The translations under genes were made by a program, and so were the position numbers. A stretch of DNA of 45,170 nucleotides, taken from Planctomycetota bacterium. Lineage in GTDB: Bacteria > Planctomycetota > Phycisphaerae > Phycisphaerales > UBA1924. A model generated the notes under the pieces. The model was not told where the DNA came from. It searched no databases and was given only the letters and a program-made list of their open reading frames with translations. Below are positions 15,242 to 23,872 of the stretch, piece after piece. The stretch's first letter is position 1. Every line of letters starts with the position of its first letter. Location: positions 1-45,170 of the forward strand of contig RFGI01000135.1 of NCBI GenBank assembly GCA_003696725.1, read 5' to 3'.

Positions 15242-16029
15242 AACGGGAGAATCTGTTCGAGATGGCGACGATGGACGCGCTGGGCCTGCTCGACGGCGAG
15301 GAGCGGCGCGCGTTCGAGGACGCCTTCCGCGCCGCGTCGCCCGCGCTGCAGGAGGAGCTCCGCCGCGAGCAGCGACGCCTGACGGATCTGGACTCGACGC
15401 TGCCCCGGGTCGAGCCCCCGGCGTCCCTGCGCGAGCGGGTGCTGGCGGCGGTGCGCGACGCCATCGCGGCGGTGTCCCCCGCGCGGACGGGCCTGGCTCT
15501 GGCCCGCGTGGGGGCGACGGACTGGGCCGCCGTGCGCCGGCAGGTCTCGCCCTTGTGGCGGGCGGCGTGCATCGGGTTCGCCACGGCCACGGTCGTGCTC
15601 GTCGCGGTCGGGTTCCACATCAGCGCCACGTACCGCTCGGCGGTGCAGGACTTCAACGACACCAAACTCACCCAGCTCATGACCCAGCAGCTCGGGCACG
15701 AGTTCGCCGAGCGGTTCCTGGACCCGCTGACGCAGAAGGTCTCCTTCACGCCGGTGAGCGACAGCGTGTCGGCGCGGGCGGCGATCCTGATCGACCCCGA
15801 GTCGCGCACGGCGTACCTGGTCACGCGGGACCTGCCCGCGGTGGCGGGCGAGTACCGGCTGGTGATCCTCGACGACGCGGGCAAGATCGACCGCTCGGTG
15901 ACCACCTTCGCCGCCAACGGGATGCTCAGCGGCCGACTCATCGAAGCGGAGATCACCCCCGGGATGGGGCTGGCGATCGTGCCCCCGGCCGCCGGCGCCG
16001 AGGCCGGCCCGATCCTGCGCAGCCTCTGA
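15238..16029 (+). CDS. Anti-sigma factor, RskA-like, single-pass membrane
   Basis: 263 residues. The N-terminal cytoplasmic part has the short anti-sigma pattern (EMATMDALGLLDGEERRAFEDAF), without a zinc-binding HxxxCxxC. One membrane helix follows at about residues 117-136 (AACIGFATATVVLVAVGFHI), and the periplasmic part resembles the RskA domain (SRTAYLVTRDLPAVAGEYRLVILDDAG). It presumably holds the sigma factor at the inner membrane and releases it after a signal, usually proteolysis. Coupled to the sigma gene by ATGA. No signal-sensing or protease gene lies next to it. Confidence 0.85.
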   Translation: MKRENLFEMATMDALGLLDGEERRAFEDAFRAASPALQEELRREQRRLTDLDSTLPRVEPPASLRERVLAAVRDAIAAVSPARTGLALARVGATDWAAVRRQVSPLWRAACIGFATATVVLVAVGFHISATYRSAVQDFNDTKLTQLMTQQLGHEFAERFLDPLTQKVSFTPVSDSVSARAAILIDPESRTAYLVTRDLPAVAGEYRLVILDDAGKIDRSVTTFAANGMLSGRLIEAEITPGMGLAIVPPAAGAEAGPILRSL

Positions 16030-16124
16030 CACGCCCGCGCGCCGGCTCAGCCCGCGGCGTGACTCGCGCCGGGCATGGTTTCGGCCCTCGACGCTGTGCG
16101 AACAAGGGGTCGTGTGACGGATCC

Positions 16125-16184
16125 GTGGGACGGGCGTCTCGCCCCTCGGTGTGGTTGGGATGACGGCCGAGACGGCCGTCCCAC
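16125..16184. repeat. Paired inverted REP-like element between the anti-sigma and coiled-coil genes
   Basis: GTGGGACGGGCGTCTCGCCC (16125-16144) faces an inverted unit at 16162-16184. Read on the minus strand, the second begins GTGGGACGGCCGTCTCGGCC. The two differ at two positions that pair with each other inside the unit (G-C becomes C-G), so the small hairpin is kept. Both have the GTGG foot. Lies in the 202-base gap, which holds no gene. Confidence 0.8.
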
Positions 16185-16231
16185 CGGTTTGTTCCTGTCC
16201 CGCCGCGTCATGACATGATCCACCTCAAGAC

Positions 16232-18313
16232 CTAGGCGAAGTCGGCCTCGGCGGCGCCCTGCGCGTCGCGTTCGAACCGCTTGCGCGCCGCCGACAGCCG
16301 CACCCACACCACCAGGCTGAGGATCAGCATGAGGGCGGTCGACGCGCCCCAGCCGACGCCGGCGTAGGTCAGGCGTTGGTCGTCGATGGGCGTGGGATCG
16401 GTGGCGGGCGGCTCGGCCAGCGCGGTGGCGGCGCCGTCGGACCGGCGGTCGCGGGCGTCGTTGGCGACGGAGATCAGCGCCGCGGCGAACGTGTCCAGGA
16501 CGCGCCGGGCGCGGTCGGCGCCCGGAGCGCGCAGGGTCAGGGTCAGGGCGCCGGGCCGGGGCTCGGCGAGGTCGAGGTCGGCGCGAAGTTTCGCCGCCAG
16601 GGCGCCGGCTGAACCGAACTCGAGCAAGCCCCGGCGGCGCATGCGGTCGGCGGCGACGTCGATCAGGCGCGGGTCGTCGATCAGTTCACGCACCGACCGC
16701 GACCACGCCGACCGCTGCTCGTCGGTCAGGGCCGCGGACGTGTCGTCGGCGGCGAGCGTGGCGTCGGCGAGATACACGGCCGGGGCGGCGCGGTCGGCGA
16801 CGGCCCAGGACATGGCGCCCAGCCCCAGCACGGCCAGGACGCCTAGGAACACCGCGACCATCCCACGGTTGCGGGCGGCGCGGGCGTTGATCTGCTTCTC
16901 GCGCTCGACGAGCTGGGCGCGGGCGGCGGCCAGGGACTTGCGCTGCTGAAGCACGCGCTCGGCCTCCTGCTGCCGGCTGGACAGGGCCTCCTTGGCCTGG
17001 ACGAGCGTGCGCGAGCGCGCCCGGACCGCGCGGCGCACGCGGCGGAGGCGTTCGCGGCGCAGGGCGGGGTCCACCCCCGGGGGACAGGCCGAGGCCGGCG
17101 CGGGGCGCTCGCGCAGATCGGCGAGCTCCTCCTGCGCGGCGCGGAGTTTGTCGGCCAGAGCGCGGACGGCCTGCTCGCGTTTGTCGAGCTCGGCCTGCAT
17201 GCGCTGGAGCGTGTCGGCTGTAGCGCCGGCGTCCCCGCGCTCCTTGAGCTGGGCTTCGAGTTCGGCGCTACGTGTGGCGGCGTCGTCGGCGGCCCGCTGC
17301 ATCTGGTCGCGCTGGGCGCGGGCCTCGTCGAGCTCGGCTCGGAGCGCCTCGGCGGCGCTCTGGCCGGCGTCCGCCGAAGCCCGGGCGTCGTCGAGCTGGC
17401 GCGTGAGCGAGTCGACCGCGGCTTCGAGCTCGGCGACGCGGTCGGACTGATCGGTGCGCTCGGCGGTGGCGCGCTCCAGCCGGGCCTGGAGGTCGACGAC
17501 GTGAGCGCGCTGCTGCTCCAGGCGGCGCTGCTCGGCCTCGACCTCCTCCTGGTCCTTGCGGAGCTGCTCGCGCTCGCGGGCCAGGTCCTCGCGGATGGTC
17601 TCGGCGTGGCGCTGGGCCTGGTCGACGGACGTGCGGTCGGCGGCCAGGGCCCGCTCCTGCTCGTCCAGCGCGGCCTCGCGCCGGGCCACCGCGTCCTCGA
17701 ACGACTGCTGCTTCTCCTTGAGCCGGGCCTGCTGCTGGTGGACCGCGGCGGATTCCTCGGCGAGGCGCGCGGCGGCCGCGTCGAGCTCCTCCTGCTTGCC
17801 GGCGAGGTCCTGCTCGGCGGCGCGGAGCCGTTCGTCGCGCGCGTCCAGGTCGGCGGCGCGAGCGTCGAGGGCCCGGGTCTGATCGGCGAGGCGCGACTCG
17901 GCCTCGGCGGATTCGGCGCGGGCCCGGTCCAACGCGGCGTCGGCGTCGGCGATCTCCCGCTGCCGCTGTTCGAGGGCTTCGGACTCCTCGGCGGCGGCTC
18001 GGCGGGCGTCGTCCAGCGACGCCTGGGCCTGGGCGAGCGCGTCCTCTTGCCGGGCGAGTTCCGCGGCGCGCTCCTCGTGCTGGGCGTGCAGGGACTCGAG
18101 CTCGGCGGCGCGGTTCTCGAGCTCCCGCCGGCGATCGTCGAGTTCGGCGCGCAGGGCGTCGAGGGCGGCCTGGTCCTCGGCTTGCTTGCGCTGGGCGATC
18201 TTGAGCCGGTCCAGCTCGGACTGCACGCCGGAGATGATGCTGAGCACGTCCTCGCCGGCGCTGAAGCGCTCCACGCCGGGATCGGTGATCGACGGGTCCG
18301 AGGGGTTGGTCAC
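16232..18313 (-). CDS. Long coiled-coil protein with Wzz-like membrane-periplasmic C-terminus
   Basis: 693 residues from the GTG chosen. After a short N-terminus (FSAGEDVLSIISGVQSELD) about 400 residues are continuous coiled coil rich in Glu, Ala, Arg and Gln. Near residue 483 a membrane helix begins (MVAVFLGVLAVLGLGAMSW), followed by about 140 periplasmic residues resembling polysaccharide co-polymerase (Wzz/GumC) domains: VYLADATLA, IDDPRLIDVAADRMRRRGLL, KLRADLDLAEPRPGALTLTL, ADRARRVLDTFAAALI. A second helix (STALMLILSLVVWVRL) and a basic tail close it. In Wzz proteins the coiled coil is periplasmic; here it would be cytoplasmic. The start is uncertain: the frame is open to about 18667, but the upstream part lacks coiled coil and overlaps mqnE. 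Confidence 0.75.
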   Translation of the reverse strand: MTNPSDPSITDPGVERFSAGEDVLSIISGVQSELDRLKIAQRKQAEDQAALDALRAELDDRRRELENRAAELESLHAQHEERAAELARQEDALAQAQASLDDARRAAAEESEALEQRQREIADADAALDRARAESAEAESRLADQTRALDARAADLDARDERLRAAEQDLAGKQEELDAAAARLAEESAAVHQQQARLKEKQQSFEDAVARREAALDEQERALAADRTSVDQAQRHAETIREDLAREREQLRKDQEEVEAEQRRLEQQRAHVVDLQARLERATAERTDQSDRVAELEAAVDSLTRQLDDARASADAGQSAAEALRAELDEARAQRDQMQRAADDAATRSAELEAQLKERGDAGATADTLQRMQAELDKREQAVRALADKLRAAQEELADLRERPAPASACPPGVDPALRRERLRRVRRAVRARSRTLVQAKEALSSRQQEAERVLQQRKSLAAARAQLVEREKQINARAARNRGMVAVFLGVLAVLGLGAMSWAVADRAAPAVYLADATLAADDTSAALTDEQRSAWSRSVRELIDDPRLIDVAADRMRRRGLLEFGSAGALAAKLRADLDLAEPRPGALTLTLRAPGADRARRVLDTFAAALISVANDARDRRSDGAATALAEPPATDPTPIDDQRLTYAGVGWGASTALMLILSLVVWVRLSAARKRFERDAQGAAEADFA

Positions 18314-18504
18314 GGGGTGGGCCTCGGCGACCGGGGTGAGCGGTTCCCGGACGGCGGCGGCGCGGGCGCCGATCGCGCCGGCTCGTCCGATCGACCGGGA
18401 TCGACGGATCGCGGGCGGCGCTGAACCGGGAGGTCCGGGCAGGCCGGGCTGTGCGGTGGACCTGCGCCGGCTGGGTGGATCGGGGACGCCTCGGGCGCGC
18501 GTGC

Positions 18505-18510
18505 TAGGAT
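18505..18510 (+). promoter_or_regulatory. -10 hexamer of mqnE
   Basis: TAGGAT, 23 bases before the ATG, implying a short leader of about 16 bases without a clear ribosome binding site. Confidence 0.3.
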
Positions 18511-18533
18511 CGTCAACCCCGCACGGATCGGCC

Positions 18534-19805
18534 ATGCCCACCACCGCCACAGAGATCACGAGCCCCCCGCGACGATCGGACGCCGGCGACCCGCTGGGCG
18601 AGATCCGGGAGAAGGTCCGGGCGGGTCGGCGCCTGTCGCTCGAGGACGGTCGGGCGCTCTTCGCCACGCCGGATGTCTGGGGCGTGTGCGCCCTGGCGCA
18701 CCTGGTGCGCGACCGGCTGCACGGCCCGATCGCGTACTACAACATCAACCGGCACTTCAACTACACGAACGTGTGCGCCCTGTCGTGCGCGTTCTGCGAG
18801 TTCCACCGCAAGCGCGGGCAGGACGGAGCGTACGAGCGTTCGATCGAGGACGCCCGGGCCGAGGCGGCGCGGGCCCGCGACGCCGGGGCGACCGAGATCC
18901 ACATCGTCGGCGGGCTGCACCCGTACCTGCCGTTCGAGTATTACCCGGACATGCTGCGGGCCATCGCTGACGAGGCGCCCGCCCTGCACATCAAGGCGTT
19001 CACGGCCGTCGAGATCGTGCACCTCGCGAAGATCGCCCGGCGGTTCCGCTCGTCGGACCGGGCCGAGGGCATCCGCTGGGTGCTCGAGAGGCTGCGCGAG
19101 GCGGGGCTGGGGTCGCTCCCCGGCGGGGGCGCCGAGGTCTTCGACGACCGCGTCCACGACGAGGCCTTCAAGGGCAAGATCCGCTCGGACGTGTGGCTGG
19201 ACGTGCACCGCGTCGCGCACGAGCTGGGGCTCAACACCAACGCGACGATGCTGTACGGGCACATCGAGTCGGCCGAGGACCGGCTGATCCACATGGACCT
19301 GCTCCGGCGGGCGCAGGACGAGGCGCTCGGGCGGTTGGGCTACGAGCCCGACGCGGAAGGCGCCGTCACCCTCACGCGCGCCGGCGTCGCGGCGCCCGCG
19401 CCGGCGGACAGCGCCCGCGGCGGGTTCTTCCAGACCATCATCCCGCTGCCCTTCATCCCGGACGGGTCGGCGCTCGAGGCCCTGCCCGGCCCGGCGGGGC
19501 TGGAGAACCTCAGGACGCTGGCGGTGTCGCGGCTGATGCTGGACAACGTGCCGCACGTCAAAGCGTTCTGGATCATGCAGTCGCTCCCGATGGCGCAGCT
19601 GATGCTCCGCGCCGGCGCCGACGACCTCGACGGGACGGTGGTCTGGTACGACATCACCAAGGTCGGCGGGGCGTCGACGCACCAGGAGACCACCGTGTGG
19701 GACCTCCAGCGGGCGATCCGCCAGGCGGGGTTCGAGCCGGTGGAGCGCGACACCCTGTACCGGCGCGTCGAGCGCACCGGCGCCGAGTGGCGCGTGGTCG
19801 GGTGA
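18534..19805 (+). CDS. mqnE: Aminofutalosine synthase MqnE (radical SAM)
   Basis: Radical SAM enzyme joining the MqnA product to S-adenosylmethionine to form aminofutalosine in the futalosine route to menaquinone. The 423-residue protein has the [4Fe-4S] motif CALSCAFC at residues 81-88, preceded by YYNINRHFNYTNV, then the barrel signatures ATEIHIVGGLHPYLPFEYY, IKAFTAVEIVHLAKIARR, LPGGGAEVFDDRVHDEAF, GLNTNATMLYGHIES, FQTIIPLPFIPDGS and the C-terminal VGGASTHQETTV. The ATG was chosen because the open frame upstream has no similarity. None of mqnA, mqnB, mqnC or mqnD is in the window. Overlaps the next gene by GTGA. Confidence 0.95.
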   Translation: MPTTATEITSPPRRSDAGDPLGEIREKVRAGRRLSLEDGRALFATPDVWGVCALAHLVRDRLHGPIAYYNINRHFNYTNVCALSCAFCEFHRKRGQDGAYERSIEDARAEAARARDAGATEIHIVGGLHPYLPFEYYPDMLRAIADEAPALHIKAFTAVEIVHLAKIARRFRSSDRAEGIRWVLERLREAGLGSLPGGGAEVFDDRVHDEAFKGKIRSDVWLDVHRVAHELGLNTNATMLYGHIESAEDRLIHMDLLRRAQDEALGRLGYEPDAEGAVTLTRAGVAAPAPADSARGGFFQTIIPLPFIPDGSALEALPGPAGLENLRTLAVSRLMLDNVPHVKAFWIMQSLPMAQLMLRAGADDLDGTVVWYDITKVGGASTHQETTVWDLQRAIRQAGFEPVERDTLYRRVERTGAEWRVVG

Positions 19806-20707
19806 GGGGCGGCGGGCGCGAGGTGGACGCCGCCGCGGCGGCCGAGACGGCGAGGGGCCTGGAGATCGCGGCCCGCGCCGTCGCCCAGCGCTGGCGCGCG
19901 GGCCGGCACGCGGCGACGGGCCCGGGCGAGGCCGACGAGTTCTACGAGTTCCGCCGCGTCGGCCCGGGCGAAACCGCGGCGCGCGTGGACTGGCGGGCCA
20001 GCGCCCGCCGGGACGAGCCGGTGTCGAGCGTCCGTCGGCGGCAGGCGTCGATGACCGTGGCCGTGGCCGTGGACTCGTCGGCGTCGATGGGGTTCAGGGG
20101 GCTGGGCGCGGCGCCGACCGACCCGAGCAAACTCGACGCGGCGCGGCTGCTCGCGGCGGCGGTGATCGCGGCGGTCCTGGCGCGCGGCGACCGAGCGGCG
20201 CTGGTCGCGGGCGACGCTCCGGTCGAGCCCGCCGCACCGGGGCGATCGGGCCTGGTTCGTGCGTGCGATCGGCTGGCCCGGCTGACCCCGGCGGGACGCG
20301 AGCCCCTGTCGGCGCTCCTGGACCGGGCCCGGGCCGAGGCGCCCGCGGCGGACCTGATCGTCGCCGTCAGCGATGCGCTCGAGCCGGTCGAGGCGCTGGC
20401 CCGCGCGGCATCGCGGATAACGCGCCGGCGCGGCGGGCCCCGGGACCTCGCCCTGATCCGCGTGCTCACGGCGGACGAGATCGCGCCCCCGGCGACACCG
20501 GGCGCCCTCGTGGACCCGGAGACGGGCGCCCGCGCATCGGTCCGGGACTCGGCGTCGGCGGCCCGGGCGGCGCGCGCCGTCGAGGCGCACACCCGGGCCG
20601 TGTCGCGCGTCTTCAGCGGCCCCGGCCGGCGCTGCGGGTTGCACATTGTGGGCGAAGGGCCCGCGTCCACGCTGGCCGCGCTCTTCGCGCGACGGCCCGC
20701 CCAGTGA
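19802..20707 (+). CDS. DUF58 domain protein
   Basis: 301 residues. The DUF58 signature is EFYEFRRVGPGETAARVDW followed by RASARRDEPVS, and a von Willebrand A-like domain with a MIDAS motif (AVDSSASM) follows directly. It lacks the two N-terminal membrane segments present in some DUF58 proteins, so it is probably cytoplasmic. Family members usually sit beside a MoxR AAA+ ATPase and are thought to act with it as chaperones; no MoxR gene is here. The GTG start overlaps the mqnE stop (GTGA); a GTG at 19823 is an alternative. Its link to menaquinone synthesis is positional only. Confidence 0.85.
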   Translation: MRGGGREVDAAAAAETARGLEIAARAVAQRWRAGRHAATGPGEADEFYEFRRVGPGETAARVDWRASARRDEPVSSVRRRQASMTVAVAVDSSASMGFRGLGAAPTDPSKLDAARLLAAAVIAAVLARGDRAALVAGDAPVEPAAPGRSGLVRACDRLARLTPAGREPLSALLDRARAEAPAADLIVAVSDALEPVEALARAASRITRRRGGPRDLALIRVLTADEIAPPATPGALVDPETGARASVRDSASAARAARAVEAHTRAVSRVFSGPGRRCGLHIVGEGPASTLAALFARRPAQ

Positions 20708-20749
20708 CGCGGGCGCGTCGGCGGTTGCTCGTTGCGGACGGCTGACCGA

Positions 20750-21586
20750 TCAGCCTTCCGCGGCCTGAGGGTCGTCGTCGCGACGGTCCCGGCGTTCGCC
20801 GACGATCGCCGACCCGACGCGGACGAGATTGGCGCCGCACTCGATCGCGATCTCGAAGTCGTTGCTCATGCCCATGGAGAGGATGTTGAAGTGTCCCGCG
20901 GCGACGCCGGCGGCGCGGATCTCGTCGAAGGCGTCGCGGGTCCTTTCGAACGTGGGCCGGGCGTCCTCGGGGTCGTCGACGAGGGGCGCCATGGTCATCA
21001 GCCCGCGCAGCCGGACGTGGACCATGGTGTCGAGCTGCTCGGCGACGTGGCGGGCGGCGGGCAGGGACACGCCGTGCTTGCCGGGCTCGCCGGACGCGTT
21101 GACCTGCAGCAGGACGTCGGCGATGTGGTCGCGGCGCATGGCGGCGGCGTGGATCTCCTCGCCCAGGCGCAGGGAATCCACGCTGTGGATCAGCCGGGCG
21201 TGCTCGACGGCCTTCTTGGCCTTGTTGCGCTGCAGCGGGCCGATCATGTGCCAGCGGACCTCGGGGGGCGTGCGCATGGGCCCGCCGGTGGCCGGGTCGC
21301 GCAGGCCCCGCCCGATGGAGTGGGCGGCGGCGACGGCCGGGAGCGTCCGCCGGCGGTCGAGCCACTCCTGGACCATCGCGGCGCGCTGGGCCAGCTGCTG
21401 GACGCGGCTCTCGCCGAAGTCCTGGTGGCCCAGCTCGATCAGGTCCAGGATCTGCTCGGGGTCGGCGTATTTGGTGACCACGACCAGGAGCACGTCGCGG
21501 GCCGACCGCCCCGAGCGCTGCGCGGCGCGGGCCAGCCGGCGTGTGACCTCGGCGTAGCGGTCCTTCATCGACATGAGCGTCTGCAT
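20750..21586 (-). CDS. Pyridoxal phosphate homeostasis protein (YggS/PROSC family)
   Basis: 278 residues, single TIM-barrel PLP-binding protein. Family motifs: LLVVVTKYADPEQI with the PLP lysine (K39), LGHQDFGESRVQQL, RWHMIGPLQRNKAKKAVEHARLIHSVDS split around the phosphate loop, LLQVNASGEPGKHGV, GLMTMAP and LSMGMSNDFEIAIECGANLVRVGSAI. It buffers free PLP and affects amino-acid metabolism in other bacteria, with no known enzymatic reaction. GGAGG lies 4 bases before the ATG. Divergent from the peroxiredoxin gene. The C-terminal tail is short and charged. Confidence 0.95.
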   Translation of the reverse strand: MQTLMSMKDRYAEVTRRLARAAQRSGRSARDVLLVVVTKYADPEQILDLIELGHQDFGESRVQQLAQRAAMVQEWLDRRRTLPAVAAAHSIGRGLRDPATGGPMRTPPEVRWHMIGPLQRNKAKKAVEHARLIHSVDSLRLGEEIHAAAMRRDHIADVLLQVNASGEPGKHGVSLPAARHVAEQLDTMVHVRLRGLMTMAPLVDDPEDARPTFERTRDAFDEIRAAGVAAGHFNILSMGMSNDFEIAIECGANLVRVGSAIVGERRDRRDDDPQAAEG

Positions 21587-21692
21587 CTCGCCTCCGCGTG
21601 ATGCGCCGACGCGGGCGCAGTGGGCTTCGGGGTCGGCGTCGTCCTGCCCGCCGACCGGATCTACGGGGGCAGGATATCGCGTCCAAGACGGC

Positions 21693-21698
21693 TATGCT
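21693..21698 (+). promoter_or_regulatory. -10 hexamer of the peroxiredoxin operon
   Basis: TATGCT, 33 bases before the ATG, with GGAG about 9 bases before the start as ribosome binding site. Confidence 0.35.
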
Positions 21699-21731
21699 GC
21701 GCGTGCGGGCCCCCGACACGGAGCAGCGCCG

Positions 21732-22244
21732 ATGAAGAACGATCATCTCACGCCGAGGGACGCGCCGATCACCGTCGGCGAGTCGGCGCCGGATTTCACC
21801 CTCCTCGATCAGGATCGGCGGGAGGTGTCGCTGTCGGGGCTGCTGCTCGAGGCGGCCGGGGGGGACGTGGTGCTCTCCTTCTACCCGCTGGACTTCACCG
21901 GCACGTGCACGACGGAGATGGAAACCTTCACGCGGGACAAGGCGAGGCTCGAGTCCGCCGGGGCGCTGGTCGTGGGGATCTCGTGCGACTCCTTCGCGTG
22001 CCACAAGGCGTTCGCCGAGAAGCACGGCCTCGACCTGCCGCTCCTGGCGGACATGCACCGGCAGGTGTGCCGGGCGTACGGGTTCTTTTGGCCGGACCTG
22101 AACGTCGCGAGCCGGGGGACGGTGGTGGTGGGCCCGGACCGGCGGGTGACGTGGGTGTCGGCCCGCGAGCCGGGCGACGCGATCCGGATGGAGGACGTGC
22201 TCGGGGCTTTGGGGAGAGCCGATGCCGACGCCGACACCGCGTAA
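21732..22244 (+). CDS. Peroxiredoxin (AhpC/TSA, redoxin family)
   Basis: 170-residue thiol peroxidase that reduces peroxides. The thioredoxin-like fold starts at VGESAPDFTLLDQDRREVSL. The active site is YPLDFTGTCTTEM with peroxidatic Cys 59 preceded by the fixed Thr and Pro. There is no Cys five residues later as in BCP-type enzymes; Cys 85 and Cys 90 (GISCDSFACHKAF) are possible resolving residues. Its last codons overlap the start of gpmI by 23 bases, so the two are co-transcribed. Confidence 0.88.
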   Translation: MKNDHLTPRDAPITVGESAPDFTLLDQDRREVSLSGLLLEAAGGDVVLSFYPLDFTGTCTTEMETFTRDKARLESAGALVVGISCDSFACHKAFAEKHGLDLPLLADMHRQVCRAYGFFWPDLNVASRGTVVVGPDRRVTWVSAREPGDAIRMEDVLGALGRADADADTA

Positions 22245-23865
22245 CACCCCGTTCGTCCTGATCATCCGCGACGGGTGGGGGGAGAACCCGCACCCGGAGC
22301 ACGACGCCTTCAACGCGGTGAAGATCGCCCGCACGCCGGTCGCGGACCGGCTCGAGCGCGAGTACCCGCGCACGCTGATCAGGACCAGCGGGCTGGACGT
22401 GGGGCTGCCCGCCGGGACGATGGGCAACAGCGAGGTCGGGCACCAGAACATCGGCGCCGGGCGCATCGTCGACCAGGAATCGGTGCGGATCAGCAAGGCG
22501 ATCGAATCCGGCGAGTTCTTCGAGAACCAGGCGCTGCGCTGGGCGATCGAGGGCGCGCGCGACGCGGGCCGCGCCGTCCATCTGATCTCGATCTGCTCGG
22601 ACGCGGGCGTGCACGGGCTCCTGGAGCACCTCTTCGCGTGCCTGGAGCTGTGCCGGCGTCTCGGCGCCGAGCGCGTGTTCGTCCACTGCGTCACCGACGG
22701 GCGCGACACCGGGCCCTTCACCGGCGCCGGGTACGTCGAGCAGGTGGAGCGGGCGTGCCGGCGGATCGGCGTCGGGCGGATCGCGTCGGTGATCGGCCGA
22801 TACTGGGCCATGGACCGCGACCACCGGTGGGAGCGCGTGGCCCGCGCGTACGCGTGCCTGACCGGGCGCGGCGCGGGCGAACGCGGCGTCGTCACGTCGG
22901 CGTCGGCCGTCGGCGCGGTGCGCGCGTACTACGACGCCCCGATGTCCGACACGCAGAAGGGCGACGAGTTCGTCACGCCGACCATGATCGGCTCGCCGGA
23001 GGAGGCCCGCGCGTCGCGCATCGGCGACGGCGACGCGGTGGTCTTCGTGAACTATCGCGGGGACCGGCCGCGCGAGATCGTGCGCGCGTTCGTGATGCCC
23101 GAGTTCCAGGGGCGCGTGCCGCCCTCGCCGGACACGGGGGCGCGGGGGTTCGACCGCGGGCCGAGGCTGGGCCTGCGCTTCGTGACCATGACCGCGTACG
23201 AGGAGGAGCTCGGCGAGTGGGTGCGTGTGGCGTTCCCCAAGCCGCCGAAGATGCAGGACATCCTCGGGGCGTATCTCTCGCGCCTGGGCGTCGGGCAGTT
23301 CCGCTGCGCCGAGACGGAGAAGTTCCCGCACGTGACCTTCTTCTTCAACGATTACCGGGACGAGCCCTTCCCGGGCGAGGCGCGGGTCATCGTGCAGAGC
23401 CCCAAGGTCGCGACGTACGACCTGGCGCCCGAGATGAGCGCCGCGGGCGTGCGCGACGCCGTGCTGGCCCGGCTGGGCGACGCCGCGGGCGAGCCCGTGG
23501 TGGTGGTGAACTTCGCCAACCCGGACATGGTGGGGCACACGGGCTCTCTGGAAGCGGCCGTCCGCGCCTGCGAGACCGTCGACGCCTGCGTCGGCGCGGT
23601 GGTCGACGCGGCGCTGGCGCGCGGCGGGTCGGCGATCGTCACCGCCGACCACGGCAACGCCGAGCAGATGTTCGACCCCGAGACCGGCTCGCCGCACACC
23701 GCCCACACGACGTACGACGTGCCGCTGATCGTGGCGGGCGAGGCGTTCCGGGGCCGGCGGCTGCGCGCCGGCGGGCGGCTGGCGGACATCGCCCCCACCA
23801 CGCTGGACATCATCGGGCTCCCGGCGCCGGCCGCGATGACCGGGCGGAGCCTCCTGGAGGAGTAG
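22222..23865 (+). CDS. gpmI: 2,3-bisphosphoglycerate-independent phosphoglycerate mutase
   Basis: 547-residue, manganese-dependent enzyme interconverting 3- and 2-phosphoglycerate in glycolysis. Alkaline-phosphatase-like core: DGWG with the first metal Asp, the phosphoserine loop GTMGNSEVGHQNIGAGRI (Ser 70), SICSDAGVHG, HCVTDGRDTGP, VIGRYWAMDRDHRWER, NYRGDRPREI, and the closing metal motifs NPDMVGHTG, IVTADHGNAEQM and TAHTTYDVPLI. The Leu before DGWG is Arg (IIRDGWG), which is unusual but not at a metal position. Starts inside the peroxiredoxin gene. Confidence 0.96.
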   Translation: MPTPTPRNTPFVLIIRDGWGENPHPEHDAFNAVKIARTPVADRLEREYPRTLIRTSGLDVGLPAGTMGNSEVGHQNIGAGRIVDQESVRISKAIESGEFFENQALRWAIEGARDAGRAVHLISICSDAGVHGLLEHLFACLELCRRLGAERVFVHCVTDGRDTGPFTGAGYVEQVERACRRIGVGRIASVIGRYWAMDRDHRWERVARAYACLTGRGAGERGVVTSASAVGAVRAYYDAPMSDTQKGDEFVTPTMIGSPEEARASRIGDGDAVVFVNYRGDRPREIVRAFVMPEFQGRVPPSPDTGARGFDRGPRLGLRFVTMTAYEEELGEWVRVAFPKPPKMQDILGAYLSRLGVGQFRCAETEKFPHVTFFFNDYRDEPFPGEARVIVQSPKVATYDLAPEMSAAGVRDAVLARLGDAAGEPVVVVNFANPDMVGHTGSLEAAVRACETVDACVGAVVDAALARGGSAIVTADHGNAEQMFDPETGSPHTAHTTYDVPLIVAGEAFRGRRLRAGGRLADIAPTTLDIIGLPAPAAMTGRSLLEE

Positions 23866-23872
23866 CGCCCCC

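Noticed and set aside
18314-18667. Longer N-terminus for the coiled-coil/Wzz-like protein
   Set aside because: The upstream part is Arg/Pro/Ser-rich without heptads and overlaps the divergent mqnE coding region.
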